Positions 24,315-33,231 of a DNA stretch of 64,000 nucleotides are shown in pieces. The position numbers were made by a program, and so were the translations under genes. Source of the stretch: Akanthomyces muscarius (taxonomy: Eukaryota > Ascomycota > Sordariomycetes > Hypocreales > Cordycipitaceae); the NCBI RefSeq assembly GCF_028009165.1, contig NC_079241.1, positions 4,712,001 to 4,776,000 of the forward strand, given 5' to 3'. A model generated the notes under the pieces. That model saw only the letters and a program-made list of their open reading frames with translations, did no database searches and was not told the origin of the DNA. Each line of letters begins with the position of its first letter. Positions within the stretch are counted from its first letter, which is position 1.

Positions 24315-25732
24315 ATGTTCAACTGGGTTCAGCAGCAGTAAGTCACACGCGGGCATCCCTGCCTCTCACCCAACACCCACTTCCCCTCCCGAAGCTTGGG
24401 CTCTGAAAGCCTCGTACGTGTGAGAACGACACTGACCACGGGAACAACTTTATCTGCAGGATCGCCAATGTCGCCGGCACGCAAGAGCCCATCTACGGCC
24501 CTTCCGCCATCCGATCGGTGGCTGAAGAAGCCAAAGAGACTCCCTACACCGAAATCGGCCGCGACGATCTGAAGTGGCAAGAGATGGAATGGACCAACGT
24601 CGAGACGCAGACCTTTTACTTCTTCTCCGACGAGGGCAGACTCGGAATGGCGCAGGTTATTTACAGCAACGTTGCGTAAGAGAGAACAATGAACCCAGCC
24701 TGCTTCCACCCATCGCCTATTTACTAATATTCGCCACCAAAAAACAGCGGCATCCGCAAGACGTGCCAGTTCAACTCGAAAATATTTTCACTCGACGAAT
24801 CGAAGCCTCACCTGTGGTCATCCACGCCGCTCAACAACTTTGAAGTCAGCGAGGACAAGGCGTCCTTTTACGCCGACGACTGCGCGCTCGAGCTGTCCGA
24901 GGACGGCAACTCGTATACCATCAAGAGCCTCAACGACCAGCGCGCCATTGTCAACATCAAAGTCACCAAGACGGGGCAGGGCTTCCAGGGCGGCAAGACG
25001 GGCACCAGCAGCTACGGCACCGATCCCAAAGAGCCATGGGGCTGGATGCGCCACGCCTTTTGGCCGCGCTGTGCCGTCGAGGGCACCATCACCACCGAGG
25101 AGGGCCCTATTGACTTCAAGGGCCGTGGACTCTACAGCTACGCCCTCATGGGCATGAAGCCGCACCACGCCGCCGCTCGCTGGAGCTTCCTCAACTTCCA
25201 GGGCCCCAATCACTCGGCCATCATGATGCAGTTCATCACCCCGCCCTCGTATGGCTGCACCGTCGTCAACGTCGGCGGCGTCGCGGCCGACAGCGGCATT
25301 GTCGGCGCAGGCTGCGACAACACCGTCACGCACACGGCCGTCGAGGCCGACCCGGAGAGCGGCTGGCCCGCCCCCACCAACGTCACATTTGCCTGGAGCG
25401 TCAAGGACAAGGACGGCAACCCGGTCGAGGCCGAGGTTGACGCCGCGCTGGGAAAGCGTCTGGACCGTGTTGACGTCATGGCCGAGGTCCCCGCGTTTGT
25501 CAAGCGCATTGTCGCTGGTGCTGTTGGAACCAAGCCCTACATCTACCAGGTATGTCGACACTTTTATTTATTTATCTTGATTTTATGCGTGTGAATTGTT
25601 CGCTAATTATGGATGCAGTACGGCGGCAAGGCTACGCTGAAGCTCAAGGTTGGTGGCAAGGAAATTACCGAGGAGGGTCAGATCTTCAGCGAGGCCACCT
25701 TCATCTCGGACCTCGAGACACCATCCGAGTAA
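24315..25732 (+). CDS. SVF1: Survival factor 1 (Svf1-like) protein
   Basis: Four exons: 24315-24337, 24460-24675, 24748-25549 and 25619-25732; introns of 122, 72 and 69 nt with GTAAGT, GTAAGA and GTATGT donors; 384 residues, the usual length. The first coding exon is only 23 nt and gives MFNWVQQ, the typical Svf1 start. Recognisable blocks are [29 protein letters not shown], the conserved [33 protein letters not shown] and [19 protein letters not shown]. The lipocalin-like fold of Svf1 was described in yeast, where the protein supports survival under oxidative and diauxic stress and has been linked to ceramide transport from ER to Golgi. Its role here is inferred from that homology. It shares an upstream region with areB. 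Confidence 0.94.
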
Positions 25733-26131
25733 GCAATTACATTGTTTTTAGTCAAAGTTTGGATACCGCTTGTTCTTCCTTCTTTTTAATACGCTCGCAC
25801 GAACTTAATCAATGGGCAACTGGGTTACAACACAATGGCATTGGATATGAGATTGGTCTCACAGCTTACGTTATGACGCCTTTCTTCGTAAGAAACAGCT
25901 CACATATTATACACCCTTTTAATACACTCCGCATTTTTATATGACAAATGCTCGTTTGAGAACCCCAGAGCCAAGTGATGGTAGTGATGTATTTTATATA
26001 TCATAGTGATGGAGCGGTATTTCTAAAAATGCAACTCTCCAAATCGACGCCGCCCAGTCTTTTTAAAAAGACTCTTTCGTTTCGCGTATATATTCGTCTT
26101 GTATTGGTACACAAGAACCAGAGTAAATTGG
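25733..26131. other. Convergent intergenic region (Svf1 and KHE1-like)
   Basis: 399 bp, AT-rich, between two convergent genes. It contains both 3' flanks; nothing else seen. Confidence 0.6.
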
Positions 26132-27029
26132 TCACTGATTCTTCTTGTCTTTTGCAGCAGACTTGTCCTCCGACAGCTTACCGGGCGACGAGGTGGCGCC
26201 CGTTTCTTGCTTCTTGTGCTCCTCTTTTTTGAGCTCCTCCTCAATCTGCCAGACGGCTCTGTCCAGCTCCGTTTCCAGCTCGGGAATCTCCAGCGTGTCC
26301 GTGCAGGTGCGGATTTGCGTATGCGTCAGCAGGATCTCCTCCTTGGCCGTGGCGCCCTTGTTCTTGGCGGCAGGCGATTGCGCATACACCAGGTCGAGCG
26401 CCTTGGACGGCGAGGGAACCAGGAGCTTGTTCGAAATCAGCCACTGTATGTGTTTGCCACCGGCGATGGCGCGCCAGTTGGAAAAGGCGCGGTACACGAG
26501 GTAGAAGAATGGCAAGTTGGGTATTCTGATTTTGCCCACGTCAGTGCTGTGCGCGCGCGAGCGTTGTGCCTGATCCTGAAACTTACACTGGAACGAGCGC
26601 AAAAGGGATGGTAATCGGCATCCCGACAAAGCACCACATCATCTGCCTGCGGTGAATCGCCTCCCTCTCCGTCGCGAGCTTCTGCGCCAGGGACTCGACC
26701 TGCGCGCCTGGGATGACGGACTCGGGAAAGACGACCTCGACCTTGCCGTCGCCCGTGAGCTCCTCGGCGCGGCGCCGCGCCGACAGCGGCGGCACCGACT
26801 TGAGGCCCCATTCCTCAAAGGGGATGCGGCGAAAGGCATGGTTGCCGTAGTCGACGACCTTGCGCTGCCAGCCCTTTTCCTTCTTCTCCCAGCCGGCCCA
26901 TGTGCGGGCGGCAAAGGCGACGCCCTTGTCGAGGAGCGAGGCGGCGCTCTGGTCCTTTGTGGTGACGCTGAGGCGCTGCGCGTAGAGTAGCGTGCGCCGC
27001 GTCGAGACGGGCACGAGGAAGAGGCGCAT
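26132..27029 (-). CDS. Mitochondrial K+/H+ exchange-related protein (Mit_KHE1 family)
   Basis: Exons 26587-27029 and 26132-26525; intron 26526-26586 (61 nt, GTAAGT donor); 278 residues. The N-terminus is basic and Ser/Arg-rich (MRLFLVPVSTRRTLLYAQR), compatible with mitochondrial targeting. The family core follows: WEKKEKGWQRKVVDYGNHAF, the RIPFEEWGLKSVPP block, then a central hydrophobic hairpin (MMWCFVGMPITIPFALVPV joined across the splice to IPNLPFFYLVYRAFSNW). The C-terminal part is charged and coiled-coil-like, ending in a Lys-rich tail. The yeast relative YDL183C is implicated in potassium/proton exchange across the inner mitochondrial membrane; whether these proteins are the exchanger itself is unsettled. 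Splicing is supported because the membrane hairpin is restored across the junction. Confidence 0.88.
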
Positions 27030-27910
27030 GGTTGCGAACTCGCCGGGGGTCGTTTATGGATCGAGGACGCAGGGAACCCGCGCAGAAGTGACGATGGATT
27101 CGAAGCAGTATTTTGTTCGCCGCGCAATGCCGTGTGGTTGCGCAGAGTGCCTCCTCGGAAGGGAAGCTCTATCGTAGCTTGAACCGTGGGTGAGCCTCGA
27201 ATATCGGTTGGGGATTGCTGTTGTTGCAGCCGTCCGTTTACTGCGCCATTGTAACAAGGGTCGAGATGTATTCTATATCCAAATAAAACAAAGCAAGCTA
27301 GGAACCCGCGGCGAAACAAGCAGCCACTCCTGACCAAGGTGGAAGAGAAGCAGAAAAGTGAAGGACCGGAGGAAAGTCTACGTAATGGAACACCAAACCA
27401 TAAATTTTCTAGCTTCTTTGGAACTGGGCTCTTCTGCCTTGGCCGCCTGCCAAGGGATCGACTAGACGGCGGGTCGTGGGACACACGCCCAGCAGGGGCG
27501 GCAGCCCAAGCAGCCATTCCCTGGCGCACATGGGCCTGACGAGCGGCCTCAGTGAACGATTCACTGTATCAGGTATTCCGTCAAGGCTTTAAGCTCCAAG
27601 TACTGCATTTCCAACTCAATGAAGGCGCATTACGGCCGCCGGAGATTTTATTTACTGGCTTTATTGAGTGTTCCACGTGGAGCTTGCATCGCATTGCAGG
27701 CGGAAATGCGAACAGGCTGACCACTGTAATCGAGGCTCTGCTATTGGCCTCAATGAATTGACTGGCAGGTGGGCATTGACGATTGTGGCTCCGGACAGCA
27801 ATAACTTGGCATTCGTTAATTTACAATTGAGCTACACTAACTAGTCTCACTTTTACCATGCAACTGCTCCATTTTGAATCCTACAACAGACAATAACTGT
27901 CGGCGGCCAT
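27030..27910. other. Intergenic region between KHE1-like and GH72 genes
   Basis: About 0.9 kb; promoter of the KHE1-like gene and 3' flank of the GH72 gene. No gene recognised. Confidence 0.6.
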
Positions 27911-29605
27911 TTACAGGGCCACCATCGCTGAGGCCACCAGCGCCACCAGTGATGCCACAGAAGCCACAACGCCATAGCCAGGAGCACCGACCGTGGCACC
28001 CGCGTTCTTGTTGGACGAGTTGCTGCTACTGTTGCTGCCGGAGCTGGGCGCCAGCTTGGAGCAGTCCGTCTTGCCCGAGCCCTTCTGGGTCGTGGCGTTT
28101 CCGCCAAAAGAGCACGAGTCCGAGGCGTCCGAGTGCTTCGAGTGGTACGCGCCGAGGACAATGGCCAGCTTCTGCTCGTCGGAGCACATGCTGTAGACGC
28201 CGTACTTGCCCGTGGAAGGGTCGCCGTTGATGCCGGCGCACACGGCTGCGTCGGCGCAGGTGTAGTTGAAGATGACGCCATAGGCAGACTTGTCGAGGTT
28301 GCTGATGGGGACGCAGGTGGACGCGTTGGCGGCGCATTCGCAGGCGGCCTCGTTGGGCGTGGGAGGGAGCGTGCTGCCCTCGGCCTCCCAGGTAGAGTTG
28401 ACCGTGGGGCATGAGGCAGCCTTCCCGGAGGGGCTGTAGCTGGACATGGAGACGCCCTGGGGGTCAATGTCCTTCATGGCCTTTTCGAGAGTGGCAAAGT
28501 CGTCGAGCTTGGTAACGGTGCTGTCGCCATCGGAAGCCTTGACAAGACCTGGAGTGGTATTAGTGACAAGAAGACATTGTAAGCTACCTAGACAGTAGAC
28601 ATACCGTAATCGTTCTCCTCCTCGAAATACTCGTAGACGATACCACCACTCAGAACGTCAGTCATGTTCTTGGTGTACAGAGCACCAGTTTCCTGCCACT
28701 CGCGCTTGGCGGCACCGCCAGGCTTGTTGCAGCCGTACTCGGCAAAGAAAGCAGGGACAGAGTAAGACTGGAAAAAGTCAAGAATGCGGTTGTAGCCCGA
28801 GGTCTCAAAGGTAGAATCGCCGCACCACTCGTACACGTTGTATCCGTAAAAGTCGACGGCGGTTGACGCGTCGCCGCAGTTCATGTACTCGGCAATCGTG
28901 TTGCGCAGGTCCGAGGAGTCGTCGGCAGCGTAACCGATTCCGGTATGGTAGCCCTTGTCCTTGACGTACTGCTTCATGTCACGGACAGCAGCCTTGACAT
29001 AGGCAGAGGCACCCGTTGTGGTGTTGCTGTTGGTGACCTCGTTGCCGACAAAGAAGCCCGCGACGTTGGGGTACTTGGCCATGGTGTCGACAACGCTCTG
29101 GAAGAACTTGAAGAGGTCGATATTCCACTGAGGGTCGGCGCGGTTGATGGAGATGGTGGGGTTTCCCAGGTCGGCAATGACATAGATGCCCGCGTCGGCA
29201 AGCATCTGCATACAATCATCGTGGTTGCCGGTGGGGTCGACGCCGTAGGTACGGATGAGGTTGGTGTTGAGAGACACCAGGTTGGGAATGTCGCGCTCGC
29301 AGTTGGACTTGCTCACGAGAGAGTCGATAAAGGTGGCGTTGCTCTTGGGGGCGTCGCTGCCACCAGCCGAGGAGTCTTGCTGGTAGGCAATGCCGCGAAT
29401 GATGAATTGCGTGCCATTGGGGTAGAAGAATTTGGATCCCTGCAACAGGAAAAAGATGTTAGATTGGCGATTGTCGCGCTGCTATCCATGCAGTCCTGGG
29501 GAACCCTGCAAAACTGGAGCGTACCTTGATTTGGAGCGAGGGCACGTCGGCAGCCATGGCGCCAGCGGCAGCCAGGGTGGCGATCAAAGTCTTGGCAGAG
29601 ACCAT
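27911..29605 (-). CDS. GPI-anchored beta-1,3-glucanosyltransferase, GH72 with CBM43/X8 domain (Gel/Gas family)
   Basis: Exons 29525-29605, 28605-29439 and 27911-28548; introns of 85 and 56 nt; 517 residues. Order of parts: signal peptide (MVSAKTLIATLAAAGAMA), GH72 catalytic domain starting GSKFFYPNGTQFIIRGIAY, acid/base glutamate in VGNEVTNS, nucleophile glutamate in FFAEYGCNKPGG, then the cysteine-rich X8/CBM43 module (CECAANASTCVPI to DSCSFGG), a Ser/Asn-rich linker and a hydrophobic C-terminus (VVASVASLVALVASAMVAL) as a GPI-attachment signal. Both catalytic glutamates and the module cysteines are present. The enzyme elongates and branches beta-1,3-glucan in the cell wall at the outer face of the plasma membrane. 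The CBM43 module places it with the Gas1/Gel4-like subfamily rather than the short Gel1 type. Confidence 0.96.
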
Positions 29606-30659
29606 TTTTGCGATTTTCGGGCGATGTTGGGCTGTAATTGTAAAAAAGAGGAATCAGACGAATGCGACGTGCAATGCAAAAACAATTGTCAGCCTGATTT
29701 CGACACGCGGTGCGTCCAAGGCTTGTAGCGTGCAGATCAGCAAACCGAAAATCAGGTCTGCAGCAGAATTGCAAACGCAGGTGGCAAGACGAGGGTAACC
29801 GGGGTCGACAGCGGCACAGCACTTTTGAATGCTGGCGTGGAAGAACGAACGATCTGAGTGAGCGAAGTGAAATAGACGAATTAGAATTAACGCGACCGAT
29901 GAAGAAACGAGCGAACGTTTAGCCGTTGATCCAGCGAAGCAAACGAGTCCGGCGAGGCTGTAGGATTTGCACGACTACAACAATGGGAAAGGCGACGCGA
30001 TGCGCCGACGTGGGACCGTCGACATATTTATTTGTCCCCATTTACGACACAAAGGCCATGCACCAGTGGCAACCAGGCTAAAAATTGCAAAAATAGACTG
30101 GCCGGCGAATCTTCAGGCACAACTAGCCTACCGGCGGGCGCCACGCCAGCGGCGAAGGGTTGATGGCAGGCCGACTTATCCGTTGTCACCGTCTGGAGCC
30201 TGGTCCTTCACCCTTGGGTTAAAAGCAGCGGCAGATCGCTAGTTCGCAGCAGACGTCCGTCTACACAGCGATGCCGTGGGGCGGGGTTGGAGCATGCCGG
30301 CTTGGCAACCTTGGCTTGCGTCACCCCGGATAGTCGGCATGGGCGTCGCCGCTTTTGCGAGGCTCAAATTTCCCCTCCTCGCAAGGCAACGCGCTGTTCA
30401 GGCACAGGCAGAGAGCCTTTTCCCGTGGTGCTGACTGCATGTGTCCGAGCCTGCTGCAGATATGTAAAATCCGTCATAGCCACTCATGACTCGATTGACC
30501 ACCCTGCACGTCGCACCACAGCAACAGAACCCTCCGAAACACACACACAAAATCGCATTCCTGACCTGCTCTCCATCTCCGCTGAGCTTAAACCACACGC
30601 GCGCTTCTCGTTTTTAAGCCAGTGACCGAATCGAGTTTTCTTTGTGTTTTCTTTGTGTT

Positions 30660-30683
30660 TTCTTCTTCTTCTTCTTCTTCTTC
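30660..30683. repeat. TTC/GAA trinucleotide microsatellite
   Basis: Eight TTC units, preceded by two copies of a TTTTCTTTGTG-like stretch. Confidence 0.9.
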
Positions 30684-30959
30684 GATACTGCATTCGAACC
30701 CCGTACCCAATTACGTCCGCCTCACTTCGCCGTCGCCTTGGTCCATTTAGCCCTCATCCGCCAGCAACCCAATTGCCATGTGTGCCTGCCCACGCGCCAT
30801 AGTCTCCGTCTGCGCTATCTGAACTCGGTGCCCGCGACGCCGGCGCAAAGTCGGCGACCGTTGCAGTCCTCCAGGGAGCCAATGATGGACAGATAATTCC
30901 TGCGGATGTAGGAGACGATTTTGAGCGCCGGATATTCGATGTCGTCGGACTCGCTGTCA

Positions 30960-31340
30960 CTCATGTGCGCGATCGAGTCCGGTACAACGTGCCCAGCGCC
31001 GGCAAGCCATCCGTGTACCGGCTGCGCAAGTCTTTCGTAACATCGAGAGCTTCGTAATGGTTGTATTGCCCGGCAAGTTGTAGAATGGAACACCACTGCG
31101 CGGAACTAATCCATGGACACCGCCAGCGGGCCTTTGCTTGGTATCCTCTGAGCCGTAGCCTCCAGGGCAGGTAACATTCAGTGCCATGCCGTTCTTGTAC
31201 ACAAAGACTTTGCAGTCGACGTCGGGGACAGGTCTTGTCTTGAACGGACCTCACTGTGCCGTTGGCTTTTTGTAGACACTTGCCGACCCGAGGCTGATAA
31301 AGGACTGCACGACATGGGCGCGCCCACCACTCACATACAG
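30960..31340 (-). pseudogene. Possible decayed small cysteine-rich protein gene
   Basis: On the minus strand, one frame reads RVGKCLQKANGT and ends in a run TCP; the next frame then reads DVDCKVFVYKNGMALNVTC and continues GGYGSEDTKQRPAGG. The two pieces abut at a CCCC tract near 31226-31229, so a one-base length change would separate them. Cysteine spacing and the continuous sense of both pieces suggest a small secreted-type protein that is now frameshifted. A GTAAGT lies further upstream near 31355 and a CAG near 31310, which could be an old intron. No start codon or signal peptide could be established and I recognise no family. Could equally be chance or a sequencing error in the C tract. 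Confidence 0.3.
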
Positions 31341-31604
31341 CTGGCGGCGATTGACTTACACCACAGTGCTGGGCAAGCCAGCTATCCGCTACCAAGGACC
31401 CTGCGTTTCTTTCGTGGCAGTTTAAAGCGACTCAGGGGTTACAAAACTGCATCAATGATAGCCATGATTAAATGCAATGTCATTTATATGGCAGGACAAT
31501 TCACCTGCCGAGTATCTAATAATTTGCACCTCCAAAAAACGTCGTTTAATGAGGTTCTCTATCTTAATATGTAGAATAATAGCTCAGCTCATATCAACAA
31601 GTTC

Positions 31605-31701
31605 GGGCGGATGGTTTAGTGGTATAATACTCCCTTAGCATCTCATCCAACGTGAAGATCCCGCTTGGGAGTGGTCCGGGGTTCGATTCCCCGTCTGTCC
31701 A
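31605..31701 (+). tRNA. tRNA-Ala (anticodon AGC), intron-containing
   Basis: Acceptor arm GGGCGGA pairs with TCTGTCC, followed by discriminator A at 31701. D-arm GTTTAGTGGTATAAT, anticodon stem CTCCC/GGGAG, T-arm CGGGG-TTCGATT-CCCCG. The anticodon loop reads TT-AGC-A, then a 25-nt intron (31641-31665) at the canonical position after nucleotide 37, then T. The third acceptor pair is G-T, i.e. G3:U70, the main identity element of alanine tRNA, which supports the AGC reading. Internal A and B boxes for RNA polymerase III are present. T-runs follow at 31729 and 31737. Confidence 0.93.
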
Positions 31702-32299
31702 ACATAGGTGGTTTGAATCCACCATTCCTTTTTGTCTTTTTTGGTCCATGGCTGGCCGACCCACTTGAATCTATTGCTGCGCCGTCCTTTTTTCTCAACT
31801 TATATTTTTCCAAGATTTAAATGCCTTTGGCCATATTTTTTTTTTGGTTTACTTGGCTATCGGATAGCATTATCTGAATTAATTTTGTCCCTAAAGCTGA
31901 CTTCGTGACGGCCGCTGCAACAGGAAGGCTGTACAAGCCTTGTTGCCCTGCATGTTCAAACCTGCCTTCCGAGCTAGACGGCGCAAGAGTGTACCAGTGG
32001 TGTCTGGAGTGTTCGGCAAAGTTCTGCTTCTTGTGAGATTCTAGCTTTTGGCTGCCCCGAGTTTAGGCGTGAACCGACGAAGGCCATGGACAAGGACTGC
32101 TGCAGTGGGTTGAACAAGGGCTGCATCGAGGCTGTACCAATCGCCGGCTCATGCTCCGTCAACAGTGCCCGGGCTCTCACGACGATATACTACCTAATGC
32201 TTTAGAGTATTGGACGTCACATGTAACAATTTTGAAAAACACGGGAAAGTTCGTCATACCCCGGCTCAGGAGCTAATTGCCTTGCGACACGAAATATTC
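31702..32299. other. tRNA 3' flank and region downstream of the HTH gene
   Basis: About 0.6 kb. The first 40 bp contain a small T-arm-like hairpin and the T-runs ending the tRNA transcript. The rest is AT-rich with no recognisable gene. Confidence 0.55.
31729..31742 (+). terminator. RNA polymerase III terminator
   Basis: T5 (31729-31733) followed by T6 (31737-31742) on the plus strand, 28 bp after the tRNA end. Such T-runs terminate RNA polymerase III. Confidence 0.75.
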
Positions 32300-32920
32300 T
32301 TACATTGTTCTCTTGCGAACCCTCTTGGCGCTGGGAGAGGGGACGTCTGTTGGTGTTGATGCACCATTCGACTTTCTCTCCGGATCAGTCTTTCTTCTAC
32401 TCAATATGCTCTTGATCTCGGGATTCCGCCGTATAAACCCTTGTATCCAGTTCTTGCCCAGCGGCGCCACGTCACCGTTGAATACCCTCTTGGCGCTTGG
32501 AGAGGGAATGTCAATCGATGCGACGTTTGACTTTCTCTTCAGACCCGTCCTCTTTCCACTCAGAATTCTCTTGGCCTCCGGATTTCTCTGCATGAACCCC
32601 TCTACCCAGTTCTTGCCGATGGGCTCCTCGTCGCCGTTATTTCGAGCCATCCTCCCAGCCACCTCTCGGATCTGACCATGTGTCAGCTCGTGCCCAACAG
32701 TATCCTCGATTATCATCCAGCCGCAGAGGCGCTCCTCCAGAACGCTCGAAAGGCGCTGGAGCGGCTGAAAGGCCTCCTCTCTCGACGTTCCCCCTTGCAG
32801 CCGCTTGCTCAGTGTTGACCGAGGGACTGCCCAGCGCTTCGCGCATTCGGCCTGGCTCTTGCCACTAATGACATCTTGAATGGCATTTTGAAGGTCTTGT
32901 TCTGTATATTGACGATCCAT
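32300..32920 (-). CDS. HTH psq/CENP-B-type DNA-binding protein, transposase-derived, with internal duplication
   Basis: Single exon, 206 residues, ATG at 32920. Residues about 1-45 form an HTH_psq-like helix-turn-helix (YTEQDLQNAIQDVISGKSQ, then AECAKRWAVPRSTLSKRLQG). The next segment resembles the Tc5/CENP-B second HTH (EERLCGWMIIEDTVGHELTH ... GKNWVEGFMQRNPEAK). This pair of domains normally precedes a DDE nuclease in pogo/Fot1 transposases; here the nuclease is absent and the frame ends 90 residues later. The end of the second HTH is present twice: GKNWVEGFMQRNPEAKRILS and GKNWIQGFIRRNPEIKSILS, each followed by a Lys-rich linker and a PSPSAKRV motif. The tail is basic (KRVRKRTM). It may be a domesticated or truncated transposase fragment; nuclear DNA binding is inferred. 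Confidence 0.8.
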   Translation of the reverse strand: MDRQYTEQDLQNAIQDVISGKSQAECAKRWAVPRSTLSKRLQGGTSREEAFQPLQRLSSVLEERLCGWMIIEDTVGHELTHGQIREVAGRMARNNGDEEPIGKNWVEGFMQRNPEAKRILSGKRTGLKRKSNVASIDIPSPSAKRVFNGDVAPLGKNWIQGFIRRNPEIKSILSRRKTDPERKSNGASTPTDVPSPSAKRVRKRTM

Positions 32921-33231
32921 GATGGGCCGTGGGATAAAATGGCCGGATAATGACTATGGCTCGAAAACTGCGGTTGCCGCAATGTTGTTGTGATGTGGTT
33001 GACCAACGCGTTGCGTGCTCCGACAGGGGTGGCCAGCGACTTACTTCCCCTTGTTGCAGCGCTTCTCGCCCAGCAGAGTAGCGCGCCAATCACTCTGTCA
33101 TTGGCGTTCCCTACGCGAGTAGCTAACAGCCACCGTTCTCACAAACATCATTCATTCTTTGCCATGTTTGGGGTATTGGGGTATTAGGATGTGATTATGA
33201 TTCTAGCAGTGAAGTGTACATGTAAAGAAGT
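32921..33231. other. Intergenic region upstream of the HTH gene
   Basis: 311 bp between two minus-strand genes; the HTH gene promoter and the lipase 3' flank. Nothing else seen. Confidence 0.6.

Larger units (their letters stand above)
29606..31604. other. Intergenic region with TTC repeat and a decayed cysteine-rich locus
   Basis: About 2 kb. The proximal part is the GH72 upstream region. A TTC run lies at 30660-30683. At 30960-31340 the minus strand shows broken coding-like frames (listed separately). The last 150 bp before the tRNA are AT-rich. Confidence 0.5.

Noticed and set aside
24818..25561. Minus-strand 247-codon frame
   Set aside because: Antisense to the Svf1 coding exon.
30815..31096. 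Acidic frame beginning MSDSESDDIEYPAL on the minus strand
   Set aside because: Short, no homology recognised, and overlaps the other frames of the decayed locus; not enough support for a gene.
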